64,000 bases of DNA from Daphnia carinata (lineage: Eukaryota > Arthropoda > Branchiopoda > Diplostraca > Daphniidae). Both the position numbers and the translations under genes were made by a program. The notes under the pieces were generated by a model. The model was not told where the DNA came from, ran no database searches, and saw only the letters and a list, made by a program, of their open reading frames with translations. Position 1 is the first letter of the stretch, and each line of letters begins with the position of its first letter. Positions 10,428 to 21,520 of this stretch are shown here, piece by piece. Where the stretch lies: assembly GCF_022539665.2 (NCBI RefSeq), contig NC_081333.1, forward strand, positions 3,100,001 through 3,164,000, read 5' to 3'.

Positions 10428-11287
10428 AAAGTATACATCTCGGTAAAAGAAAAAAAATCTAAACATCAGTTAGAAAATACACCGGCAAATAAGAGAATAT
10501 ATGCTTCGCAATTACAGTACGTTTTTTAAAATTATCCCTACAGCGGACGCCATTAAAAATGTGTGCCCAAAAGCACTCTTATTTTTAAGTCAAATTCAAG
10601 TAAGCACATTGGAATTGCCCTGTGAGATATTGCAACATACATGATAAGGCATTCAAAACTAATGTCAAATGACGAACGATGAAAACAAAACGACCACAGC
10701 GTTTTCAAACTTTATCATATGGAAAACGATTACTGCTGTAGCTAGCCAAACGCACTCGATAAGCAAATACCTTGGTGGTCCGAGTGTGATATCATTCACA
10801 CTCCCATCACCCTACTCACGGTATATAGAAAATCACTCTCGATTTTGCCTTTCACGTGTAAAAAAAAGTATACTTATGTAAAGGTGAGGGAAATAAGCTA
10901 TGGAAATTGTGTAGATAAGATTCCTACCTGGCATTGGCACAAAAATTAAGCTTCCATTATTGGGAGTCAATAAATATGAAATACAACTATACAATGCATT
11001 TACCTGGTGAATGGCCATGTATGGTGATTGCTCTGAATCTGCTTACGTGGTGAAGAAAAGATTGCGCAGCTGATAAAACATGCACAACGCTTAAGCTTTT
11101 ACTGTCTTCACGAAAACCTTCAGAGGTAGAGACGATGGGGATAGGTGAACAATTACGTATTTAAAAGAAAAGTAAAGCAAGCAGCCACCATGAGTTTGTG
11201 ACCCCCTTCCTTCCCTTCCGATAAACTGATCCAACCTAAAAAATGATAAGAATCGACGAAACGAAAAAAATGTGTCCTTAAAAACAA
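10428..11287. other. Intergenic, K4 downstream spacer
   Basis: Similar to 478-1,129 downstream of K1. No gene is supported; short frames here are not conserved between the two copies. Confidence 0.45.
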
Positions 11288-11757
11288 CAAGGAGATTCCG
11301 ATGAGATAAAGGGCTAAAAAACTGAAGTTCCTCTCCTGTCTGACTGCCTTGAAACGAAATGAAAAGCTGAAATGGCACTGCAGAATTCTGAGATAATGAC
11401 GTAAGGAAGAAGGCATAAACCTAAGTTTGCATAAAAAGAAACGACCGAAACACCTTTCTTTTAGAACTTTCAGTTCCAACACTCAAGAATTCTACAGTGG
11501 CAGGTGCGGGCAAGGGCACAAATGGTCGTGGAGGTTAGGCGATCATTTCTAGAAAGTTTGGGGCGCAGAATGGCACGTGCAATTCCCAGAAACGACAGGA
11601 ATAATCTTTCTTTTCTAATATTCCGTTCCACCACTCTAGAATTCTACTGCTAAAGGTGATATGCAAGGACAAAGGTAACTGTGGAGGGTAGGCGATCATT
11701 TTTTGAAAAGGTGGGGTGTAGAATGGCACGTGCAACAGCAGAATACGCCCCTTCAAA
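11288..11757. repeat. Dispersed tandem-unit repeat, copy R3
   Basis: The same organisation as R1 and R2, with GGCACGTGC segments near 11,571 and 11,723. It lies between K4 and receptor copy 2, the counterpart of R4's position before receptor copy 1. Confidence 0.75.
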
Positions 11758-12680
11758 ATTTTTATACAAATAAAACATCAAATACTCTAATTATCTTAAA
11801 GCACAAGTTTGTATTTATTTAGATGGCCCTTATTCCCAGCTATTTTGAAAATGGTATTAATTAAAAATAACAACGCTATCGATTTGAGTTAAGTATTTTA
11901 GTCTGAAACCGTGTAAAGCCACGACTAACGCAAGGAAGAAAATTAAATGGGGGGGGGGGGGGTTATAAGCAGCTAATTAAAATTAATTCCTTACGTCGAA
12001 TAACCAGTTGATATGCCATGTCTGTCAATGCTTGATTTCCGAGCACATGACAAATACGAATCTTCAATCGAATTCGCAGACATGATTGCATATGCTATGA
12101 TATTACTTGAACATTAGGACAGTTTAGCGTGTGGAACTTAATATACGTAGACTTGTATTGATTATTCCTTCATTGACTGACAACATTGCTAAAAGTTTAG
12201 GTGAAACGTAGGTAATTGTTTGCACACGTTTCTGATGATTTTCTACTTAATTTCTGCTTTCAGAACTGTTCAAAAGTTCATATGTGATGGACTATCGCTG
12301 TCCATAGTTTATTCGAACTTCAAGGACACGCAGTGCTAAATTTCCAGCAAAAAACACTGTTAGTCTTGCATAAATACGCAGTGTTGGATGACTCTTGATT
12401 GGCAGATCTGTCCGTCTATCTAAGCCAAAATCGTTTTCAGGAGATGAGGCAGCGACAGGACATTAAAACAACGGAATCTCATAATGTTTGTACGGATTTT
12501 CGGATGTGTTACCATGGGCAACATACATTTCAAGATTTTGCAAATGAACGTCAGCCGGCGAATTAAAAGTTGATTTAAGAGCAAAAGCTAGGGCTATTTA
12601 AACGGCAGGGGAGTCGGAGTAATGACCACCTGTCCGTTCACGCTGAGCAGAAGATAACCAATAAAGAAAGGAGACGTAAG
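11758..12680. other. 5' flank of receptor copy 2, with G tract
   Basis: It matches 4,746-5,640. A run of 14 G occurs at about 11,949-11,962. No gene is supported. Confidence 0.45.
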
Positions 12681-14783
12681 AGATGTCTAAATTATATTTT
12701 CTATTCTTGGTAGTATGGGGTTTTTGGTAGTAACCAGTTGCAAAGTTGCTGATGATAACGGTTTACATAAGCAACGTAACGGCTTAGAACGAAAACATCT
12801 GCAAATTGTCACAGGCCAAGTAAGTTCAAATGTTGTCATATTACGTGGAAATTAATCGATTACATGTAGTGGTTTAAATTTTAACTGATAACTTGCTTTA
12901 AAAATAGTTCCCTCCAGCGATTGTAGTAATAAGAAATTCCTCTAGTCACGTTGTTGGGTATTCCGGTCTGCTATTCCACCACCTCCTGTTCCTGTCTAAA
13001 AAATTAAAATTCACGTACATTCTTATACTAACAAAAATATATATATATATATATTTATTAGCCATGTTTGTTGACGATTTCAGATATAACATATTCATCG
13101 TAGCAGAGAACACCAATGGAATTAAGGTCAATGGTACATGGAATGGAATAATTGGGGCGTTGCTAAGAGAAGTATGGAAATTTTACGGCATTGTTTAAAC
13201 AGGGTAACGTTTGTGTCACTTATTTCTTCTTCATCAGGAAGCTGATATTGGTTTAACACCAGTAGCTATTTCTCTTCAGCGGTATGAAGCTCTCGATTTC
13301 GGGAGAGGATTGGAGGAGACTGGACGGACATCCTGGTCAGATATCCTCCCCCTTTCGTTTCATTTACCAGCACGCTCGATTTATTCTCGAAAGACGTAAT
13401 AAAAATTCTCAAAATATGCGTTTCATTATTCATTTAAATCTCCGTTTAGGTATGGATCGAATTTTTAGCTTCTGCTTTCGTAGTTACCGGATTTTTCATC
13501 GTGTTGACCTCCATAGGAAAACGGTTGCACGACACGCAGGATTCCGCGACGAGCACGGCCGCTTTTGCGTGGTACTTGTTCGGTACCTTCTTTTCTCAAG
13601 GTTGGATTAGTTTAATTACGGAAACATGTTAACCCGTAAAACGAAAATATAATTTCAAAAAAATAATTAAGAAACTAAATCGCTTTCTATTCCTTTACAT
13701 GTTATAACATACAAGGAAATCGTATCCTAGCTAGCCAACGATTTCAACAAATCCTCGCCGCAACATGGTGTCTAGCAGCTTTCGTCTTCGTCAACACTTA
13801 TAATTGCACTTTAACGTCTTACATGTCGGTGACATATCAAAAACCAGAAATCAACTCATTTAAGGAGTTGGCAACCTCCACAACTCACCAAGCCAACGTC
13901 CTAATCGGCTCTATACAAGAAATTGACTTATTAGTTCGTAGATAAATTATGAATATTTAACTAACTATATAGCTGCGGGTAACAAACACTATCTCCTATA
14001 GATGTCGACTAATGAATATATAAAAACGATTGCAGTGAGAATGAAACAATGTCCTGATTGTAGGAAATTCAACTCTAGCGATCAGGCTTTGCAAGTTTTA
14101 AAAAACGACAATTACGCTGCCATTATAGTAAGCAGTTTGCCTTTTAATTAAATAGCAGGTAACAGTGTCTTTTGGAAGCAGGCATATAGCAGTGGTAAAA
14201 ATAACAATGTCCTGATTGTAGGAAATTCAACTCTAGCGATCAAGCTTTGCAAGTTATAAAACACGAGAATTACGTTGCCATTATGGTAAGCAGTTTGCCT
14301 TTTAATTAAATAGCAGGTAACAGTGTCTTTTGGAAGCAGGCATATAGCAGTGGTAAAAATAACATGCAGAAATATTCCTCTGAGAGAGGCAAATGCCTTT
14401 TAACCATGGCCAAGGAGAAAACGACGTGGGCTAATATGTTCCTTGCCGTCCCGAAAACAAGCCCATACAAAGAGGAAATTGAAAGAGAGTAAACGTGTTT
14501 CTTTGATTAAGATAATCAGCTTAAAAAACAGTTAAATATTACGTATACATCAAGGTCTTTATGGTTTCATACCGCTGGGTTACGTGAATATTGGTCCGTT
14601 CGCCAAGCAAAATATCCCAAGGAATGCGAGCTCACCTACAACAACAAAGGAATGTCTACCAAGAGATCGAGCAATCAAATTAAATTGGAACAGTTTCATC
14701 TACCTTTCCTGATTCTCATTGGCGGCTATGTCCTTAGTCTCCCACAGTTTTGTCGCGAACTTCTTTATCGTCGTAGACATTGA
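12681..14783 (+). pseudogene. Ionotropic receptor-like pseudogene (copy 2)
   Basis: A close duplicate of the receptor gene at 5,641-7,565 that has lost its frame in several places. The start region has an insertion that brings TAG-TAA into the frame of the conserved ATG at 12,683. In the fourth exon one base is missing relative to copy 1 (GATTTCGGGAGAGG against GATTTTCGGGGAAGA, about 13,297-13,305), which shifts the rest of the S1 region out of frame. A 158-bp tandem duplication at about 14,045-14,360 splits the S2 region. TM1, the pore loop, TM3 and TM4 segments are otherwise recognisable and the exon order is the same. A truncated product from a later ATG (about 12,714) is possible but would still meet the exon-4 shift. 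Confidence 0.8.
14045..14360 (+). repeat. 158-bp tandem duplication inside receptor copy 2
   Basis: The word AACAATGTCCTGATTGTAGG occurs at 14,045 and again at 14,203. The 158 bp following each occurrence are nearly identical. The unit spans the end of one exon, its donor, the whole intron and the first bases of the next exon. The few differences between the copies (for example TTTTAAAAAACGAC against TTATAAAACACGAG) imply the event is not extremely recent. Confidence 0.85.
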
Positions 14784-15502
14784 TTAGAAGCGATGTCACG
14801 ATATTGCCGACACATCTTCTGTGTTGAACGTAGTCGTATTCAAATCTAGTTCAAAACATTGCTTAACAATCATTAACGTTTCATAAACTCTAAATATTTT
14901 CACTTAATCCAATCAAGTTACCCTTTTCAATGTTTTTTCGGACAGAGGTGATCCGACTGTGGTGCGTCTGACACTGAAATGAAAATTATAGTCACACGCT
15001 AGACATAAACGCTTGCCTAAAGGAAGAGGTAGATATCGAGGGGGAAGAGTAAGAAAACGAGCTTTTAGAAAAATATAAATCTTTGCTAAGTCTCATGCCT
15101 TACAGTTGGTTACCTCTATGACAGGTGTCGTGAACATCAACAACTGTAACAAAAAGGTTATTAAGCGGAAATACATTTTGTTTACGACCAGTGGAAGTGA
15201 TAAGTTTTAACTAAGTGAGAAATATTTAACGTTATCTACATTAGGCAAGGCTGACGCTGCAAGAAAAAAAAGACGTCCACATAAAAGAGTTTATGATAAA
15301 TATTAGAATCCTTATACCGTCCGTATATCCGTGCTACGACACGGTTTAATGTGGCCTTAAAGTGCGGACAGCAATTGATAACAAGACGTTATCAATAAAG
15401 GAGGTCCAAAGCTCTTCTGATGCACTTCATCGCAACGCAAATAATTCTAGTTGCGTAGGCAGTTCGTTTTCGTGAACAACAATAACAACAGTGATTATTG
15501 CA
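14784..15502. other. 5' flank of the intact SDR
   Basis: It is similar to 1,591-2,087. No gene was seen. The sequence just upstream of the SDR start is shared with the pseudogene at 2,041. Confidence 0.4.
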
Positions 15503-16489
15503 ATGGCCCAACATTCAGAAAATATTCGGAAAGTTGCTCTTATTACCGGTAATTTACCAATATAACGGTGAATAGCACCAGTATATAATTACCTTGATTT
15601 TTCACGTGTTCCAGGTTCAAGTTGCGGCATTGGGGCGGCTACGGCTGTCCAGTTTGCCACTCTGGGTTATCGTTTATCTCTTTATGCTCTGAATGTTCCA
15701 GCGGATGAAGCAGGTTTAGCTGAAACGAAATCTCGTTGCCTTACAGCCAACCCTCAATTAACATCAGATGACGTAAGTTTTGCGCTACATAAAATGAACG
15801 AAAGAAGAAAAATCAAGCTCGATTTGTCCGTTAGATCATGACAATGACTGGAGATTTAACTGTAGAAGAAAACTGCCATTTTTTGATAGCGAAAACCATT
15901 GAAACCTTCAAGAGACTTGACGTCTTGGTAGCAAATGCTGGAATAGTCAGTGCTGGTCGACTTGAAAACATGAAAATGGAAGACTTTGATAAAGTAATGA
16001 ACATCAACTGTCGCGTTGTTGTTTTGATGAACAAATTAGTCATCCCTTACCTGTCGGAGACTAAAGGAAACATTATCAACGTGTCCAGCGTCGCTGGACT
16101 ACGAGCAGTATGTCAATCGACACAAACTATGTCTTGTTTATGGATTCATTTTCAATTATTAGTGCACAGACATGATGGCCTATTGTATAAGCAAGGCTGC
16201 AATTGCCCAGCTAACTCGCTGCGCTGCTTCAGAACTGGCATCTAAAGGGATTCGAGTGAATGCCGTTTGTCCAGGCATTATTGGCAATACTCAAATCTTT
16301 TCCAACGCTGGCTTATCCAAGGAGCTTCAGGATTTTACTTTTGAGCGTGTCAAAACAAGTCACCCATTAGGTCGTGCTGGAACTCCGGAAGAAGTGGCAA
16401 AGTCCATCGCTTTTCTAGCGTCCGAAGAACACGCTTCATTTCTGACTGGAGTGACACTGTCCGTCGATGGCGGACGTTCTGTTTCATAA
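15503..16489 (+). CDS. Short-chain dehydrogenase/reductase (SDR)
   Basis: An NAD(P)-dependent oxidoreductase of the classical SDR family, 267 residues in four exons: 15503-15548, 15615-15772, 15835-16107 and 16163-16489. The cofactor loop is TGSSCGIG, spanning the first junction. DVLVANAG carries the NAG motif. The catalytic Ser lies in NVSSVAG and the YxxxK pair in YCISK. The C-terminal half has RVNAVCPG, an EEVAKSIAFLASEEHASFLTG segment and VDGGR, the usual SDR end. The length matches the family norm. The product is likely cytosolic or peroxisomal, and the substrate cannot be told. An AATAAA lies 120 bp downstream. It sits between receptor copy 2 and K5; two dead copies occur at 2,041 and 8,735. 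Confidence 0.9.
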
Positions 16490-16608
16490 TGATGCAAACA
16501 GGCAATGATTTAGCAAAGTTATTAATAGTGACTGACAGCTATTGTATGCGATAGAATTGTACTATTCTTTGGAGCAAAATGCGACATTTCTCTTTGAATA
16601 GTTCTGTG

Positions 16609-16614
16609 AATAAA
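16609..16614 (+). terminator. Poly(A) signal of the SDR
   Basis: AATAAA lies about 120 bp after the SDR stop codon. The same segment survives in the flank of the tail fragment at 8,735. Confidence 0.45.
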
Positions 16615-16969
16615 CAATCGAAATGTGTGCGTCCACTGGCCTTTATATGATTGCATTTTGTGCTGCACTAGCTCGTTGATTAACTGCTTCATTGCAACGC
16701 AGCCAAACATATGTTCAGAACGATCGTTCTAAACATAATACACTGCAATTTCAACAACACCAGAAGTTGATAAAGCAATTGTTTTTTTAACGCAATTTTG
16801 GAATAAGGTTTAGCGATAAGAGAGCTAGCAGAAGTTTAACGTAAAGATATGCAATTTGAGATAAGTACACACTTTAGAATCAGAAAACAAAAATTTAGTT
16901 CTACTTGTCACGCCCTGCACGACTAGTGTAACTTACATCCTTCCATTCGCCACCAGATTAACTGAAATC

Positions 16970-18066
16970 ATGGTAAGAGCAAAAAGTTTTTTTGAAATCA
17001 TTAGAGCTGTTCTACATATAATCAAAAATGATTGATATTCAAAATATTAACTAGTCCTTTCTTGCAAACAGTCTAGCAAAATTGTAGATTATGACAGGAA
17101 AGCTTTACTGGGCGAGGGCATAGCTGCCCAGGTATTTTTAGGCACTTTTGCTGGCAACCAAATTGCCGTAAAAAAGATACAAAAAAGAATGGAACAAAAT
17201 CAGAACAAAGATGTTAAAAGCCGCGAAGATACATCCATGAAACAATTCGATCATCCCAATGTTCTCAAATTAATTGAGATACAAGAAGATGTAGATTTTA
17301 AGTACGTACATTTACCCAACAAATACCAATACCTAATCTCGTGTTTAATGTACCCAATTTTATTCTTAATAAAGGTATTTAATATTGGAACTATGTTTGG
17401 GAACACTTCGCGATTACATAAGAGAAAGGTACACCGGCACGATGCCTTCCGAACTCGACGGGATGATTCAAATGGCTAGCGGATTGCAATATATTCACGA
17501 CCAGAAATTTGTCCATCGAGATATCAAACCAGAAAATGTATTGATTTCTAAATCCCACGTTCTGAAAATATCGGATTTCGGATTCTGCCGCCCAGTTACA
17601 GGATCCGGAAGTTTCTCTATGTCCAGCGGACCCAAAGGCACCAAAATCTATAACTCCCCCGAATACCTTCGTATAGAAGAGAAACCCGAAGAGGAAAGAG
17701 GGCAAATTCGAGCTAATGTGTCGATAGACATCTTTTCTTTAGGCTGTGTCTTTTTTAGTTACATTACAAAAGGCGGTCATCCTTTCGCTACGGGAAAGAA
17801 TCCCGTTGAATTTGAAACCGTCGCCAACATTTACAAAGGCGAAAAGTTCATCCGCAACGTTAATTCTGGTAAGCAATTTCAAATTAAATGTAAACTGACA
17901 AGATACTTATTCGTATACCTGTTGCACTCTAGATCTATCGAAGGATTACGACTATGCATTGCCGATGATTGACGGCATGACTGAGTTTAGTGCAAACAAC
18001 CGTTGGAGTCTGCAAAAAGTTTTGGAAATTCTAAAGAATCAGAACTTGAAGTCTCCAGAAAAATGA
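16970..18066 (+). CDS. IRE1-type protein kinase (K5)
   Basis: A 286-residue kinase. The second exon opens without an ATG (CAG then TCTAGCAAAATTGTAGAT) and a stop lies upstream in frame. A small leader ending in ATG (16970-16972) with a GTAAGA donor splices in frame to 17072, giving MSSKIVDYDRKALLGEG. Coding exons are 16970-16972, 17072-17301, 17375-17868 and 17933-18066, all in phase. The glycine loop is LLGEGIAAQVFLGTF; the ATP Lys lies in IAVKKI. HRDIKPENV, DFGFC and SPEY are intact, so it should be active. As in the other members, there is no domain outside the kinase fold. The next gene, K6, starts 437 bp downstream. Confidence 0.85.
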
Positions 18067-18502
18067 AAAGCAAATTGGTTTCATTTAACAGATTAAGATG
18101 CATGTTAAAAACGAAATACAAAGCAGCTCGACTACGTCGCTTAACCGATAAGGAAAACAAATAAACTATTGCATCAAAAAGTTGTTGCAATATTAAACAG
18201 ACTGGATCGCATTATAACAACCATATCATTTATACGGCCTTTGCGATTAGATGAATTGCCATGGCAACATTTTCTTGTACTATCAGCATAATTTCCAAGC
18301 CAAGTCTAATTTACCCAACACGAGGCTTCTACATATGTTGACACGATAAGATAAGACAATTTTGGATGCATATCAATCGCGTAACGAAAAGAATAAACTC
18401 ACCTGTATTAGAGATGTGTCAGCTATCAAACGCTGAAACCAAACATTTGAACTTACCTTTTGAGTAGAGAAAGAGGTGCACTGTGTTATTGCTATTGCAG
18501 CG
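18067..18502. other. Intergenic between K5 and K6
   Basis: No gene was seen. An AATAAA at about 18,158-18,163 may serve K5. The region is similar to 3,821-4,221. Confidence 0.4.
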
Positions 18503-19496
18503 ATGTCAACAACAGCCGGCGATGAGGCATCTATCGCAAGTAGTCCGAAATTACTGGGTAAAGGAGCGTTCGGCATTGTTTACGAAGGATCCTGGAATGG
18601 AGAAAAAGTGGCCATCAAGCGGATTGACAAAACCGAATTTCTCGTTTTAAATGAGTCTGTTGATTCATCCAGTGGTGGGCAACAAAGGGAGGAAGAAAAC
18701 ATGAAAAAGCTGGACCATCCCAACGTCCTCAAACTCCTCCACCTCGAAGTCGATGACAATTTCAAGTACGTACAAACTTAGTTTAATGAACTACTTAAAC
18801 CAGACAATAAGAATAGTATGGATAAGGTATTTTTATCTCGAGTTTTGCGAAGCAACTATTGGAGATTACAATAAAGGGAAGTACACCGGTCGTATGCCAC
18901 CTTCTGAAGCTGATTCTTTACATCAAATGGCCATTGGATTGTCTTACATTCACGCAATGGGTCAAGTCCATCGAGACATTAAAGAAGATAACGTCCTAAT
19001 CCACAAATCATCTATCCTCAAGATTTCCGATTTTGGCTTCTCAAAGCCAACCACTGCCAGCGGTAGCTACTCATTGAAAAGCGGTATTAAAGGCACAAGA
19101 AATTACCTCTCGCCCGAGCTGCTTAAACTGGCCGAAGAGCAAGCCAGTTTCGGTATATTAGCCCATCAGAAGAGCAACATTTCGTCCGACGTCTTCGCCC
19201 TAGGATGCGTCTTTTATAGCTACCTAACCAAAGGGAAACATCCGTTCGCAGATCCGAAAGGATCCTTCTTCATTCCTGCGAATGTTCTGGAAGGAAAATC
19301 CAAACTCGAGCGTAAGAAAATTGATTATTTTAAGAGATATGATGATTAACGAATCCTGTTTTGATTTACAGTGATTACCGACCCACTTTTCCAGTCCATT
19401 GTCGGGGGAATGATTGCTTTCAATCCCGCCTCACGCTGGAGCCTTGATGCAGTCGAATTACAGTTAAAACTTCGTTTAAAACAAACAGTTAATTAG
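18503..19496 (+). CDS. IRE1-type protein kinase (K6)
   Basis: A 290-residue kinase in three coding exons: 18503-18765, 18827-19311 and 19372-19496. It is more diverged than K2, K4, K5 and K8. The glycine loop is LLGKGAFGIVYEGSW and the ATP Lys lies in VAIKRI. The alpha-C region is longer, with a Ser-rich insert before GGQQREEENMKKLDHPNV. The catalytic loop is HRDIKEDNV, DFG is intact (DFGFSKP) and the APE position is SPEL. An insert (EEQASFGILAHQK) sits between SPEL and the SSDVFALGCVFY helix. It starts directly with an ATG in the N-lobe exon, with no leader needed. A dead copy of its first exon lies at 4,222. Confidence 0.85.
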
Positions 19497-20438
19497 CAGA
19501 TGTTCGTATGAAATTCGCTATCGCATGACCAACATTACGTTATACTACTTTTACTTAGCTATGCCCAACACTGTTATTTCCTACCTATTCCGAAATATGC
19601 TGGTTGACAGTGTATAACTTAAAATTCCCGTATCCCTAGCATTATTGACATGAATTAAACAGTAGACTTACCAGAAGAAAGTAGCTATATCCCCGACCGC
19701 TGCTACTACCGTCGTTCACGTTTGTTGTTGTTGTTAAAGATGTTAATTCTTCCACTCGTTCAGCATCTCCGCAGGCTGATGAAGATGGATTTATCGTAAC
19801 CACGCAAAGCAACTAACGCGAGCGATTTAGAGAGGTACAGCAAATTGCCAAAAGCCGGTATTCGGAAGTGACCTGCAATTCTAGCAGTAACTTTAGTTAA
19901 TAGCTATAGATATCGATGATAAACAAGTACAACTGTAAAATGCCCCCTTACCTACGCGCAGCTCCCTATCAACGTTGGAATTGTTCACTTTAATTGAGTA
20001 AGTTGAGTGAGAACCAATAAACACAAAACTCATGACTCGCCAGTAGAAGGATCGGGTTGGAGAGCTGAGCTGCTAATGCCTATAAATTATAGATTTAAAA
20101 TGAAACAATTTATCGACGAACCACAAGCTTTTATCCCCATGAAATATTCAAAGAAAACGCAATTTTTTAACGCTTTGCACAACACTAAATAACTACGTTG
20201 CACAACAGCGTGAAAACCTGTGAATTATGCAAAAATACAGCAAAATGATTGGTTCTCCTTTCGAAGAAATTTAAAAATTTAAAAATGTAACGGCTAATAG
20301 CAAAAGCAAGCGTCGTCAAATCTAAAGAAGATAACAAAAGATAAGATTAAACGATATAATGCAACGTTCACCCTCAGAACTTTCCTTTTCCAGTGCGCAT
20401 ACGAGAAGCGTAGTATTTCGTAAGAAACAAAGAACAAA
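19497..20438. other. Intergenic between K6 and K7
   Basis: No gene is supported. The last 330 bases resemble the relic at 7,685-8,160 and probably hold the K7 promoter. Confidence 0.4.
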
Positions 20439-21520
20439 ATGGAATCTACAGAAAACCAAGGTAAATTTCTTTTAAATGAAAAAAATAAGGGTTGAGCGAA
20501 CGAACGTTAATTATCATTTACAATATACCTACAATCCAGGGCCCGTTATGACTTTCTCAAGAGAAAACATTTTAGGCCGAGGAGCGTTTGCTTGTGTCTT
20601 TGCCGGGACCCTTAATGGAGTGCCCGTTGCTGTGAAACGTATTCAGTTACACGATTTAGAAGACGAGATTCAAGCCCACGAAGAAAACAAATTGAAATCA
20701 ATGGATCACGAAAACGTCCTAAAAATTCTGCACACCGAAGAAAACGAGGATTTCAAGTAATTTCAAAACCTTTCGTTACGCATTCGTTTGCTCAACCCTC
20801 AACTGACATATGTACATTGTTGCAAAATAGATTTCTTGTTCTGGAACTTTGCGAAGCCACCCTCCACGATTACATCCGAAGACGTTACGTAGGAGATATG
20901 CCCACCGATCCCAACGCTTTACACCAAATGGCTAGCGGATTGTCTTACATACACTCCAAAGGATTCGTCCATCGCAACGTTAAGCCAGAGAACGTGTTAA
21001 TCAGCCAAACAGGCGTCCTTAAAATTGCCGATTTCGGTTACTGCAAACCGTTCCGCAAGACCAGCAGTTTTTCAATGAGCATCCCGAGAGGCAATCGGAT
21101 CTATTGCTCACCTGAATTTCTCCAGTTAGAAAGCAAAACCAAAGAAGAAAAAGAAAAAATCAATAATGATAAAGCGATTGACATCTTCTCACTGGGTTGT
21201 TTGTTCTTCTGCTACATCAAAATGGGTGACCATCCGTTCGCAAAACCGGGATCGCCAGTCAATTACACCGTTACCAGCAACATCGTCTACGGAAAAAAAT
21301 ATTTACATCTTGGTGAGTAGACAGTGGTAGTGAGATAATAAATTTTCGATGCAAGAACATTTGAAAAAACAAAATCCCGTTTATAGCAATGACAAGAGAA
21401 CACTACGCATTTGACATCATCGACGGAATGACGCAAGCAGTCCCAGAAGATCGTTGGAAATTAGAACGTGTGATAGAACTGTTGACGCCTCGCGTGGTTA
21501 AAGACAAAACAAACGCTTAA
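20439..21520 (+). CDS. IRE1-type kinase with HRN catalytic loop (K7)
   Basis: A 284-residue kinase in four exons: 20439-20460 (MESTENQ), 20540-20756, 20831-21312 and 21387-21520, all phases consistent. The glycine loop is ILGRGAFACVFAGTL, the ATP Lys lies in VAVKRI, and DFGYC and SPEF are intact. The catalytic-loop Asp is replaced by Asn (VHRNVKPENV, 20970-20978), so activity is doubtful. The first exon encodes only seven residues, a layout shared with K9. The C-terminal exon has the common REHYAFDIIDGMT and RWKLERV segments. The function may be regulatory rather than catalytic. Confidence 0.85.
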
